A stretch of DNA of 64,000 nt from contig NZ_JAMQJY010000001.1 in the NCBI RefSeq assembly GCF_023703085.1, positions 1,984,001 to 2,048,000 on the forward strand, written 5' to 3'. The position numbers and the translations under genes were made by a program. The first letter of the stretch is position 1; the number at the start of each line of letters is the position of its first letter. The notes under the pieces were generated by a model. It did not search any database and was not told where the DNA came from. It saw only the letters and a program-made list of their open reading frames with translations. The DNA comes from Alkalicoccobacillus plakortidis (GTDB taxonomy: Bacteria > Bacillota > Bacilli > Bacillales > Bacillaceae_D). This document shows, in pieces, positions 19,182 to 27,129 of this stretch.

Positions 19182-20018
19182 TCATTCATAAGGCTTCACC
19201 TCTATGTCCTGATTCATAATACACGGCGAGTACACTCTATCAATCTGGTGAAAGCCTGTCCTCTTTTTGTGTGCGACAAGGGTGCGGTTCTTTTGCAGCA
19301 ATACATGCGGAGTCGCCCCTCTTGCCTTAAGGGCATTTCGTTCAAGAATCGCCGAGAGAATCGGGAAGTGATCTTGCGCTGATCCCAACAACCCATTAAG
19401 ATAAATGGTTCGACATGGCAAAACCGCAAACAGCTCACGCGCCACACGCACTAAACAACTATAGACATACGACTCATATAATATGATTCGCTTTGTTTTC
19501 GGGAAGTCTCGATAGCGAATCTGCCCTCGTTTGGTCGCATATTCAATCTTTGAGGGGATTACCTCTTCCATTGAGTGGAGGAACACATCACATTCCGCTG
19601 TATTCTGGTCGTACTTATGTAAGCTATAGGATTTGGCAATTGTTTGTTCCTGATGAAATGTTGCATGGAGCCTAACAACCTCTCTCCAGACATCTTGTTC
19701 CCCACTCATCACTTGTTGAACAAACGGATGGTTCACTTCCCACTCCTTATAAAGCTTCAGATCCTCGTTCGCTGCTTTTCTCTTTCTATACTGCCAATAC
19801 ATTGGCTTTACTTTATGAATGCCAATATACCTTTCTAGCATAGGAGGCTCGTACGATTGAAGCTTCGTTGCCCACACAGCTTCACCTGGCCCAAGTTGAC
19901 CTTTGTTAAAAGGCTTCAGTGACCTTTGCTGCCAATCGATGGGTTCACACCAGTTCTTATGAAATTCCTCTAATCGCGTAAGAAACGACTCTTGTGCCGA
20001 GGTTACCTTGCTACTCAT
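19182..20018 (-). CDS. Uncharacterised protein
   Basis: 278 residues from an ATG at 20018 with AAGGTGA upstream (an earlier TTG at 20057 lacks a ribosome site). No named domain recognised with certainty. The C-terminal half (FPKTKRIILYESYVYSCLV, FAVLPCRTIYLNG, then PILSAILERNALKAR) resembles a conserved beta-rich domain seen in uncharacterised Bacillales proteins. No signal or membrane segment. It is in frame with, and immediately upstream of, the GIY-YIG gene, so it may act with it. Confidence 0.65.
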   Translation of the reverse strand: MSSKVTSAQESFLTRLEEFHKNWCEPIDWQQRSLKPFNKGQLGPGEAVWATKLQSYEPPMLERYIGIHKVKPMYWQYRKRKAANEDLKLYKEWEVNHPFVQQVMSGEQDVWREVVRLHATFHQEQTIAKSYSLHKYDQNTAECDVFLHSMEEVIPSKIEYATKRGQIRYRDFPKTKRIILYESYVYSCLVRVARELFAVLPCRTIYLNGLLGSAQDHFPILSAILERNALKARGATPHVLLQKNRTLVAHKKRTGFHQIDRVYSPCIMNQDIEVKPYE

Positions 20019-20115
20019 ATTCATCACCTTAGCGTAGCTTTTGTAAAATTGGTGCAATTATACATTTAATCACCTGACAAAAAAGAGCCAGGAACTTCAG
20101 AATAAGTCCATATTT

Positions 20116-20436
20116 TTAGTCATATAACATCTGAAAAGGGAAAAAGAAAACAAACAGAACGACAACAAGTAACCCCAAATAAATGGAGAATCGAACCGTT
20201 TTCTTAAATTCTCTCATCTTAATTACTTTGATCAGTAGTGCGATGGAAACAAGACCACGAAATAAATAGGAAACTACAGCAAAGGTTACTCCAACATTCG
20301 TATCATCCATTCGATCTAAGTAGCTCACCACCCCATACAAAGAGGACACTGCAACAATGCCAAACCACAACCAAAACTCTACAAACAAATAGCTTGTCTT
20401 CCTGCTCTCTATCGTCTCTTGTTCCAACTCAGCCAC
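20116..20436 (-). CDS. Small membrane protein, three helices; 5' end possibly frameshifted
   Basis: 106 residues with hydrophobic segments near 18-40, 50-70 and 82-103. The GTG start shown has no ribosome site. If one base is removed from CCCCAAGC at 20436-20443, the frame opens upstream to an ATG at 20467 (MGWLFDFLAGVAELEQ), preceded by AAGGAG. This would be the same GCTTGGGG context as the other broken genes. Function unknown. Confidence 0.6.
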   Translation of the reverse strand: MAELEQETIESRKTSYLFVEFWLWFGIVAVSSLYGVVSYLDRMDDTNVGVTFAVVSYLFRGLVSIALLIKVIKMREFKKTVRFSIYLGLLVVVLFVFFFPFQMLYD

Positions 20437-20483
20437 CCCAAGCTAAAAAGTCAAAAAGCCACCCCATACTCTGAGATCGCTCC

Positions 20484-20705
20484 TTACCACGGAAAATAAC
20501 CTAATACATAGAGCCGATACAAAATATAGCCACCAATTAGCACAACAAGTAAACCCAAAATGCCTTTCCAACCTAGATCAGCAAGCCCCCCGCCATAACT
20601 CCGATTCACGCCATCACTGAAGTTCCCGCCTGCATTTCGTTTTTGTTCTTCAAACCGTAAGCGCTCCCTTCTTTCTTCAGGAGTTTCTTTATCTTGGGGT
20701 TTCAT
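20484..20705 (-). CDS. Small membrane protein, DUF6366-like
   Basis: 73 residues from an ATG with AAGGTGG upstream. A charged start (KETPEERRERLRFEEQKRN) and the middle pattern GNFSDGVNRSYGG are followed by one transmembrane helix (ILGLLVVLIGGYILYRLY). This organisation recalls the DUF6366 family of Bacillales. An upstream in-frame extension lacks a ribosome site and overlaps the next gene. Function unknown. Confidence 0.7.
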   Translation of the reverse strand: MKPQDKETPEERRERLRFEEQKRNAGGNFSDGVNRSYGGGLADLGWKGILGLLVVLIGGYILYRLYVLGYFPW

Positions 20706-20727
20706 CGCTTCATCCACCTTCCGCAGC

Positions 20728-21141
20728 CTATTGTTGTTCCCGTGACCACTCTCCGCGTGCCTCATCAATTCGATCAATCCGAATGAGCGCACTATCATTA
20801 TCGTCATCACTGTCGGATCCAATTACGATCTTGTCTGCATCTTCAAAATACGCTTCAAACACGGTATGATACGTTTCGTTACTTGGATGAACAACCTCCA
20901 TGATAAACGAACCCTCATCCGTATCACTAATCCGATATTCTTCACTACCGCTCATATCTGGCGTATATTGTTCAGTAACAACAGTTTGGTCATCTCTAAA
21001 GATTAAGTATTGATCCTGTTTCTCTCCATCAAAGACTGCTTGCCAAGTCCCTAAAATTTTTTCTTCATTCGATTCGCTACAAGCTGTTAATAGAGAGAGT
21101 AGAATCACTCCTCCAAAGAAACCTTTCCATCTATCAAGCAT
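20728..21141 (-). CDS. Lipoprotein of unknown function
   Basis: 137 residues. Signal peptide with lipobox LLTAC and a short acidic linker. The mature part starts ILGTWQAVFDG and reads like a small lipocalin-type beta domain (YLIFRDDQTVVTEQY, SFIMEVV). The ATG has GGGGAGG upstream. It lies 22 nt upstream of the DUF6366-like gene, so they are probably cotranscribed. Confidence 0.75.
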   Translation of the reverse strand: MLDRWKGFFGGVILLSLLTACSESNEEKILGTWQAVFDGEKQDQYLIFRDDQTVVTEQYTPDMSGSEEYRISDTDEGSFIMEVVHPSNETYHTVFEAYFEDADKIVIGSDSDDDNDSALIRIDRIDEARGEWSREQQ

Positions 21142-21299
21142 GTAAAAGCCTCCCCTCTCCTTCACTCTCCATATCTTACATAAGAGTTGCATAGATAGGT
21201 TTAATTCCCTATATTAGCCAAATGAAACATGATTCGATCGTTCGAGACCCTACATCGATCCTTCTCTCCCTTTTAATAAAATAGGATTCTGCTCCCTTC

Positions 21300-21443
21300 T
21301 CACATAGAGAGGGTGTCTTGGATAGCCATCTCGTGTTGTAGAAAGACAATAGACATCCTAGCCTCTCGTTTCCACACACGGCTTAACAAGTAACGATATC
21401 TCCTCGTCGTATCTAGAAATGCTTCTGATGAAATATACGTCAT
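21300..21443 (-). pseudogene. Truncated N-terminus of a DUF1643-type gene
   Basis: 47 codons from an ATG with AAGGAGTGG upstream. The segment TRRYRYLLSRVW resembles the beginning of DUF1643 proteins, but the frame stops after LSM where the long conserved part should follow. I read it as a gene remnant that kept its start signals. Short length keeps confidence low. Confidence 0.4.
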
Positions 21444-21466
21444 CTGCCACCCACTCCTTCACGCAA

Positions 21467-21507
21467 AAAATCCACCATCGGACGTTTAACGCCTAATGGT
21501 GGATTTT
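21467..21507. terminator. Long hairpin, terminator-like
   Basis: AAAATCCACCAT/ATGGTGGATTTT stem with an inner GGCGTTAAACGTCC palindrome and six T on the minus strand. It lies in a 500-bp stretch (21193-21698) whose only other content is the DUF1643 remnant. Confidence 0.65.
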
Positions 21508-21698
21508 ATTCGGGTGAGGGTTTCCTTATGATGGACTCGGGATCTTCACGACAAGTTCATTGCTACGAATATCAGGCTAAGCACGATCATCAGTTCAATG
21601 GTTTTTTTATATCCAATTATCAGGAATTTAAAACATATTTTGTTTAACCACTAAGCATTCAGGTAAGCAGAAAACAACCAAACGATTAGGGAGGCAAA

Positions 21699-21917
21699 TT
21701 GTCTATGGTATCTTTTAAACAGAGAGTTGATCACTCACACTTTAGAACCGTGAGGACCGGTATGACGGTCATGCCAATTATCGCGATCCTTGGTTTTTTA
21801 GACCTCATCCCAGTCTCTAATACAGTAGCTTGGTTGTCCCTTGCGGCGTTCATTGTAAGCATTATTATGTATTTCGCAAAGTTTAAAGGAAGAAATCCGA
21901 CTAAAGACATTAATTAA
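21699..21917 (+). CDS. Small two-helix membrane protein
   Basis: 72 residues: a polar start (FKQRVDHSHFRTVR) then helices MTVMPIIAILGFLDLIPV and VAWLSLAAFIVSIIMYFA. TTG at 21699 or ATG at 21705 are both possible; GGGAGG precedes and spacing favours the ATG. A terminator follows. Family not recognised. Confidence 0.65.
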   Translation: MSMVSFKQRVDHSHFRTVRTGMTVMPIIAILGFLDLIPVSNTVAWLSLAAFIVSIIMYFAKFKGRNPTKDIN

Positions 21918-21943
21918 AGACATTTAAAATAGTTGTCTTTTTT
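21916..21943 (+). terminator. Terminator after the 72-residue membrane protein
   Basis: AAAGACA/TGTCTTT stem followed by T6. Confidence 0.65.
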
Positions 21944-22754
21944 AACTCTTATAAGAAAAATAAAGCTCCCCATACTCCGGATCATACATACAAGGCTCTT
22001 TCCTATTATTTATATGAAAGGCCACATTCCGCCCCGCCTCTTCACCGACACGATTATATCCCTCCTGAGTGTAATGAATGCCATCGTCTTTCATTAAATT
22101 CAACTGATCCGAAGTCATGCCTGCATAAAGAGTAGACACCAGTGTCGCATGCGGATACGACTTACAAAAGTCAGTCTGTATCTCGATCATTGACTTATAA
22201 AGGTCCGTCCCCTCCTTATTCCCAATGCGAATCAAGTAACAACGCTCCACTCCTTGCTCCAGCATCTCCTCAATCATATTGGTAAGCTTCGGCACATAAC
22301 TACTTTTCGGTACAAGAGCATCCGTCTCTCCTTGACACCACACCATGAACAAACGCCTCACCTCATATCCATTTGACTCTAGCCACTCTTTTGCTGTATG
22401 TAATCTATCAATCGAATCATTTAAATAAGGCGTGCCAGGTTGCCATTCATCAATCGAACTCCCGCCCTTTGATGCAGATACCGCCACAATCGGCAGATGA
22501 GTAATTGAATAATACTCATTGATAAAAGCCGAAACCAAGGAGCCCGTCTTGATCGTCTCCGTAATACCGTCCTCCTTGTTTTCATTCACACCAAAAGGCT
22601 CCGTTACAGGATAAAGTGTTGTCGGATCCGTGATCGCACGAAACTCATACCCATGCCCTTCTGCCACGCTTGGCGCTTCCTCAGCAACGCCTCTCCCCGC
22701 GATATTCGACTGCCCCATAAACAAAACTAGATCTACTTTCATCACATCGTTCAC
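21942..22754 (-). CDS. Sialate O-acetylesterase-like (SASA/DUF303) carbohydrate esterase
   Basis: SGNH-fold esterase of the SASA family, which removes O-acetyl groups from sugars. 270 residues, no signal peptide, so cytoplasmic. Motifs: LVLFMGQSNIAGRG holds the nucleophile Ser, SASKGGSSIDEWQPG is block II, FMVWCQGETDA is the block with the conserved WxQGE, and DGIHYTQEGY carries the catalytic Asp-His. A degenerate piece of a second copy lies at 24958-25114. A second SGNH hydrolase follows at 23156. Confidence 0.88.
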   Translation of the reverse strand: MNDVMKVDLVLFMGQSNIAGRGVAEEAPSVAEGHGYEFRAITDPTTLYPVTEPFGVNENKEDGITETIKTGSLVSAFINEYYSITHLPIVAVSASKGGSSIDEWQPGTPYLNDSIDRLHTAKEWLESNGYEVRRLFMVWCQGETDALVPKSSYVPKLTNMIEEMLEQGVERCYLIRIGNKEGTDLYKSMIEIQTDFCKSYPHATLVSTLYAGMTSDQLNLMKDDGIHYTQEGYNRVGEEAGRNVAFHINNRKEPCMYDPEYGELYFSYKS

Positions 22755-22886
22755 CCCTCAAAATAGAAAGCGATTTCAAAAACACCTTGAATACTTCTTC
22801 CTAATCCAACTACACTGTAAGAACAGTGTATCTGATAAGGAGGATGTAAGCATTTATTTGCTTTATCTCTGATATACGCAATTACG

Positions 22887-23072
22887 TTGTGGTACGCGCC
22901 CAACGAGATGGAATCAGTAGCTGCTCCCTTGTTTTTAATCTCGCTGTTTTCCTTGATCTTAAGCCTCATAAATAAAAGGCATAAATGGATGTTTGTCGCA
23001 CTAAATGCAGTTCTACTCCTCATGCCACTATCGTATTTCTCTCTCAGGTTCATCTTTTTTGCTAATCCATAA
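22887..23072 (+). CDS. Probable small membrane protein, 5' end unclear
   Basis: The frame encodes two strong hydrophobic segments (APLFLISLFSLILSLI and MFVALNAVLLLMPLSYFSL) separated by NKRHKW, which looks like a real membrane protein. The frame stays open upstream and encodes a further helix (FALSLIYAITLW), but no start codon in that frame fits the excellent AAGGAGGATG site near 22840. A missing base near the start is one explanation. The opposite-strand frame here has no such logic. Confidence 0.45.
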   Translation: MWYAPNEMESVAAPLFLISLFSLILSLINKRHKWMFVALNAVLLLMPLSYFSLRFIFFANP

Positions 23073-23119
23073 ATTTCAAGCATCCTGAAGGAATTTGTCT
23101 AACTATAGCGAATTAATTA

Positions 23120-23133
23120 TGTAAGCGCTTAAT
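23120..23133. promoter_or_regulatory. cre-like site upstream of SGNH hydrolase
   Basis: TGTAAGCGCTTAAT matches the CcpA catabolite-response consensus except at the 3' CA. It lies 23 bp before the gene start. Seen match; function inferred. Confidence 0.35.
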
Positions 23134-23155
23134 TACTTTTCGGAGGGACACGACT

Positions 23156-23806
23156 ATGACTACATACAATCAAGACTTTTCATCAAAACATCTACTAATA
23201 TTCGGAGACAGTATCGCACACGGCAATGAGAACAACTTAAAATCATTTGCCACCATAGCAGCAGACAAACTATCCATGCCCTACACCAATTACGCAAGAG
23301 GTGGCGCAACCATTACAAGCATCCCTCACCTCGAAAATGATCTCCATATTCATATTGAAAAAGCACTCAGCGAAGGCGCCAAGGCCGATTATATCGTTTT
23401 TAACGGCATGACCAACGACATCGTCGGATCACGCAATGCTCCACTAGGCGAAGTAACAGAGGGCTACGACAACGAGTTTGATGAAAGCACATTCTGTGGC
23501 GGGTTCGAATCCATTTGTAAAAAACTAAAGATAAACTGGCTCGGAGCAAAAGTACTCTATGTCCGTCCCCATAACATGAAATCAAGAGACATAGATAAAC
23601 AAATTGCGTTTGGAAACAAAGCTCTGGAGGTTTGTAGGAAGTGGAGTATTCCCTATCTAGATCTGTATACAGAAGGTGGATTAAATACGCATCTAGGAGA
23701 AATGAACGCTGCATATACGATTAACCAAGACGGGACTCATCCGAATACAGAGGGATATGAATTGTTTTATGTGAATGCGGTTGTGACGAGGTTGGTGGGG
23801 GGGTAA
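23156..23806 (+). CDS. SGNH/GDSL hydrolase
   Basis: 216-residue esterase/lipase-type hydrolase without signal peptide. Block I LLIFGDSIAHGN (nucleophile Ser), block II YARGGATI (Gly), block III NGMTNDIVG (Asn), block V QDGTHPNTEGY (catalytic Asp and His) are all present, so it should be active. Strong CGGAGGGA ribosome site before the ATG. Substrate unknown; proximity to the SASA esterase and polysaccharide locus suggests sugar deacetylation. Confidence 0.9.
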   Translation: MTTYNQDFSSKHLLIFGDSIAHGNENNLKSFATIAADKLSMPYTNYARGGATITSIPHLENDLHIHIEKALSEGAKADYIVFNGMTNDIVGSRNAPLGEVTEGYDNEFDESTFCGGFESICKKLKINWLGAKVLYVRPHNMKSRDIDKQIAFGNKALEVCRKWSIPYLDLYTEGGLNTHLGEMNAAYTINQDGTHPNTEGYELFYVNAVVTRLVGG

Positions 23807-23828
23807 ACATATTCATTTAATTTTTTGG

Positions 23829-23863
23829 AAAGAGCTATCAATAATTTTAGGTAGCTCTTTTTT
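23829..23863 (+). terminator. Terminator after SGNH hydrolase
   Basis: AAAGAGCTA/TAGCTCTTT stem followed by T6. Confidence 0.85.
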
Positions 23864-23934
23864 AATCAACACACACAGTTCTCATGTTTTTATATCAACT
23901 AAACCAACAAATAATTCGCCTTTAATCGTTAGCC

Positions 23935-24735
23935 TTACTTTTTTAATATGATTCGGACACTTCTCTTCTGCTTGAACCTCTCACGTTCCACTAAATGTTC
24001 TTTGGCATGTTCAACTAAAAGAGTCCGATAGTTTAAATATCGCTTTAATAAGATAAATTGATCGTTAATAGAAAGAGCTAGGAATAAACCATTATTCTCT
24101 CTAATAATCTTTTTGATAATTGGTAAATTATTCGTTGTGACCCGATAATTTTCTCTTCCAAACTCCAAGTAGAATAGTCTAAGAATTAATTCTTTTGAAA
24201 TTCCCAGTTTCGTTAAATCACTTAACTTATTTAGAGTTGCTGGACTTAGTTTAGATCGATCGACTAACTCTTTAGGGAAGAAATCTGTAACTATAAAATC
24301 TCGAATCCGAGATTTTGGTAGATTGGTTTCTTCTCTTATATGTTTACATCCATCTTGATACCCTTATCGCTCAATGACCTTTTGAATACAGTAACTCTTA
24401 TCTTTAATGAGCCATCCCTGATGATAAAGAAGCCAACGCAAAATATGTGTATAGAGGAATTCCTCCGATGGAATTATCAAGACGTGACAGCTAATACGTT
24501 CACTTGGCTGGAATGACATATAGGCAAATCGATCAAAACCATCTATTAAATAATATTCGCCATTCCAACATCCTATTAGATACTCATAAAGTCTTCCTTC
24601 TTCTTTTTTTACAATGCCACTGATCTTGTTTAGTTTACTCTTGCTCACATCCACATCAAACACTTTTTTAATATTCATCACATTTAAACTTTGTATGCTC
24701 CCCATGTCTGCACCTCCTTGCAGAAGTGTATTCAT
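23935..24735 (-). pseudogene. ParB/Srx-like domain protein interrupted by an in-frame stop
   Basis: One frame of 266 codons interrupted by TAA at 24364-24366. The first part carries a ParB/sulfiredoxin-like segment (YEYLIGCWNGEYYLIDGFDR, the substrate-loop style of ParB N-domains, and CHVLIIP). After the stop the same frame continues through a helical, possibly DNA-binding part (PKSRIRDFIVTDFF, SPATLNKLSDLTKLGIS). An ATG with AAGGAGG precedes. Either a real nonsense mutation or an error. No segregation partner (ParA) or parS is seen nearby. Confidence 0.5.
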
Positions 24736-24887
24736 GAAAGAGATTGTCCTAGTTCTGTTATTTTGTATATAGATACCAAATGTAATAATTTTTAGCGAAT
24801 CTTGCTGTCAAATTCACTTGGGATTAAACTCAGTCATACATGAAATCCAGTTAAGTGTGGTTAATGGAGACCTAAATTATTAATGAT

Positions 24888-24914
24888 AAAAGCTACTCCT
24901 ATATCACGAGTAGC
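24888..24914 (-). terminator. Terminator left from the decayed esterase copy
   Basis: GCTACTC/GAGTAGC stem with TTTT on the minus strand, just past the esterase fragment at 24958-25114. Confidence 0.6.
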
Positions 24915-24957
24915 CTTAGGTAATATCACTTATTTTAAAAAATTCTCACTCGTTCAT

Positions 24958-25114
24958 AGTGGCATCTGTCTCCACTTGCCACCAAACCATAAACGTCCGC
25001 CTAACCTGGTAACCGTTCGTTCCAAGCCATACTTTTGCTTTCAGAAGCCTTTCCAGTGCATCATCTAAGTAGGGAGTTCGCGGTTGCCACTCATTAATGG
25101 AACTCCCACCTTCT
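24958..25114 (-). pseudogene. Fragment of a SASA-type esterase gene
   Basis: About 52 codons translate as GGSSINEWQPRTPYLDDALE, then GTNGYQVRRTFMVWWQVETDA, which aligns to residues GGSSIDEWQPGTPYLNDSID and NGYEVRRLFMVWCQGETDA of the intact gene at 21942-22754. Both ends of the gene are missing and the conserved QGE has become QVE. It is a remnant of a second copy, 2.2 kb from the intact one. Confidence 0.8.
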
Positions 25115-25214
25115 CAAAAAATCCATTTGCAAAAAATTACCACAATTTATATAATAAATATTGCAATGAAAGTATTATAACAGATCATTTTTATCATATA
25201 GGGGGAGAATTATA

Positions 25215-25475
25215 ATGGGTAAACCGAATTGGACTGAAATTGAACAGATGAAGGTTGTATGGAATATTGTTGATCGAGGATTGCTAAGAACAGAGGTCCG
25301 TTCAGAAGAAAGAGTAACTTTAAGGAAAAAGATTGCAATTGATTTACTCAATGATCCTGATTTCTCGAATAGACATTCTGCTGAGAAACCTCAAGACACA
25401 GTTGAGCAGCATATCAATGCCTGGTTGGGTTATATTGAAGGAACTCGCGAGAAAAAACCCCCACGTGTTATGTAA
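25215..25475 (+). CDS. Small protein of unknown function
   Basis: 86 residues, charged and soluble, with a GGGGGAGAA ribosome site and an ATG start. Sequence features: NWTEIEQMKVVWNIVDRGLL and VEQHINAWLGYIEGTREKK, mostly helical. No family recognised. It stands alone between gene remnants. Confidence 0.7.
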   Translation: MGKPNWTEIEQMKVVWNIVDRGLLRTEVRSEERVTLRKKIAIDLLNDPDFSNRHSAEKPQDTVEQHINAWLGYIEGTREKKPPRVM

Positions 25476-25690
25476 TTAAATTAATATGAAACAATTACAA
25501 TGAAACTAGATTAGTGAAAGGATTACAAGGAGAGCGGAATCTACTCCCATATTGTATGGTTTAAAATTGGAATGAATAATTGCTGGTATTAAAGCAAATT
25601 AAAATAAGAAAAGATTAGCAGTACAGGAGCATAGTTTAATAGGAAAACGTCGCAGAATTGAGTGAAGACCAACTACACAATTCTGCACGG

Positions 25691-26074
25691 CTATATCAGC
25701 ACTGATAAAGAATTAGCTCCTGATCCCTCACATAAAGTCGATGTCTTGTATGACCAAGCCTTTTTAGTCGATAAACAGTTAGTTTCTCGACCCTTAATCA
25801 GATTCATCACTTCTCGATCTCTCTTATATCCCCCTCCATTAGACTGTAATACTGCCTCCGAACTCTCTTCACGAATATATAAACTATTCTCTTGTCCTAT
25901 CGGATCTTGGCATACTTTCAGTTCCTTAGGATCTGTAGCCCGGTACACATACAAGTTCACAATCTCAAGCGAGCCTTATCCCAAAGACTTTGAAGAATTC
26001 AAGTATTCGCGAATCGTCTGATCATTCTCTTGATGATCCCATGCATTTGCATAAGGGATCAAAATAGACATCAT
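25691..26074 (-). pseudogene. Unknown gene interrupted by an in-frame stop
   Basis: An ATG-ATG pair after AGAGGTGGG opens a frame (MMSILIPYANAWDHQEND) that ends in TAA at 25976-25978. The same frame then runs on for 95 codons (VNLYVYRATDPKELKVCQDP). The ribosome site and continuous frame suggest a single broken gene of 127 codons. No family recognised. Confidence 0.4.
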
Positions 26075-26132
26075 CCCACCTCTTCTTGAATCAGAATTTT
26101 ATAATAATTAAACAGATACAGCATAAGTCTAT

Positions 26133-26651
26133 TCACCCCACTATCTCAGTATGACCACCCGACTTCAGATCCTCTAACCTCCCCCTCGCATCCCGCTTAA
26201 TCACAAGTGCTTGTTCCTGTCGATTCAACCCTGTTCCACATATATTAAAATACTTACTGCTCATCCCCACCTTCACCGCTATACGGCGGTCTTGTGTTTG
26301 GCAATCAACACCTAAACACTTCTGCAAATCTTCAATCGTTAAGAAAGCAACCTCACTATCCTCAAGATCCTTCCTCCCACAAATGAAAGCAAATAGGTAA
26401 TAATCATTTGGATATAATGCTTGGATTCGCTTGACCTCTGCCTCATTAAATTGAAATTGCCAAGTCAGCACATCTTTATTATTTCCAAACGCATTAGATA
26501 CATATTTCGCATAGAAATGATAATCTTGGTGAGTCGTGATTTGATACACTTTATTTGACTCATCTTCCTCGATCATAGCAGGCATAATATCTGTTTTAAC
26601 TAATAATGAAAGCAATGCCCCAAAGTAAAAATCGTGTTTAGATAGTTTCAT
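26133..26651 (-). CDS. Uncharacterised protein, partner of a HEPN-like gene
   Basis: 172 residues from an ATG with GGAGA upstream; an in-frame TTG at 26663 overlaps that site. Soluble, mixed alpha/beta (FYFGALLSLLVKTDIMPAMI, VYQITTHQDYHFYAKYVS, YYLFAFICGRKDLEDSE). No known domain recognised. It starts 28 nt after the HEPN-like gene on the same strand, so the two are probably one transcript. Confidence 0.65.
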   Translation of the reverse strand: MKLSKHDFYFGALLSLLVKTDIMPAMIEEDESNKVYQITTHQDYHFYAKYVSNAFGNNKDVLTWQFQFNEAEVKRIQALYPNDYYLFAFICGRKDLEDSEVAFLTIEDLQKCLGVDCQTQDRRIAVKVGMSSKYFNICGTGLNRQEQALVIKRDARGRLEDLKSGGHTEIVG

Positions 26652-26679
26652 TCTGTTCTCCAATCATTTTTTTGGTTAT

Positions 26680-27063
26680 TCAATTGCCATAGCCAGATAA
26701 ATAATCGTCAAATATTAGATTGCTACCAGTCCTTTGATTCTTTTTTCTAGAAATCATCTTCATGTTTACGTTCTGAGATGTATACCTCTCCTGAAATTCT
26801 GTATAAAGAGTAAGCAGCACGTTATACTCTTTCTTTGTGATAGGTTTAAAATGACAAATCTTGTGGCGAATGTGAATGGATTTGAGGAAGTTTTTTTGTA
26901 GTGTAGGACTGAAGGATAAAGATTGATTATGAACAGTTCGTGAAACAGTTAGCTTATAAGAATCACAGTAATCTCTTGGATGATGAAGTCTTAATAGATT
27001 ATTAATCTTCTCTAGCAATGAATACCCTTGACTGGAATAAGAGTTTTTATTAAATTCCACCAT
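26680..27063 (-). CDS. Small helical protein with a HEPN-type Rx4H motif
   Basis: 127 residues, basic, mostly helical. The stretch FLKSIHIRHKICHFKPITKK contains R-x4-H, the catalytic motif of HEPN ribonucleases found in many toxin and abortive-infection proteins. The start ATG has AAGGGGG upstream. Only the motif and helical character support the call; no wider family match can be claimed. Confidence 0.5.
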   Translation of the reverse strand: MVEFNKNSYSSQGYSLLEKINNLLRLHHPRDYCDSYKLTVSRTVHNQSLSFSPTLQKNFLKSIHIRHKICHFKPITKKEYNVLLTLYTEFQERYTSQNVNMKMISRKKNQRTGSNLIFDDYLSGYGN

Positions 27064-27092
27064 AAACGACCCCCTTTGTACACTAATAGTCA

Positions 27093-27122
27093 GTCCTCAC
27101 ACCCTAGATAGGATGTGAGGAC
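27093..27122 (-). terminator. Hairpin after UDP-glucose dehydrogenase
   Basis: GTCCTCACA/TGTGAGGAC stem between ugd and the HEPN-like gene. No strong T run, so termination may be partial. Confidence 0.5.
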
Positions 27123-27129
27123 CATTTAA

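Noticed and set aside
22751..23083. 110-codon minus-strand frame opposite the small membrane protein
   Set aside because: No ribosome site and no protein-like composition; the plus strand encodes clear membrane helices.
25691..26021. Plus-strand 119-codon frame starting near 25662
   Set aside because: No ribosome site; the minus strand has an AGAGGTGGG site, an ATG and a continuous frame across one stop.
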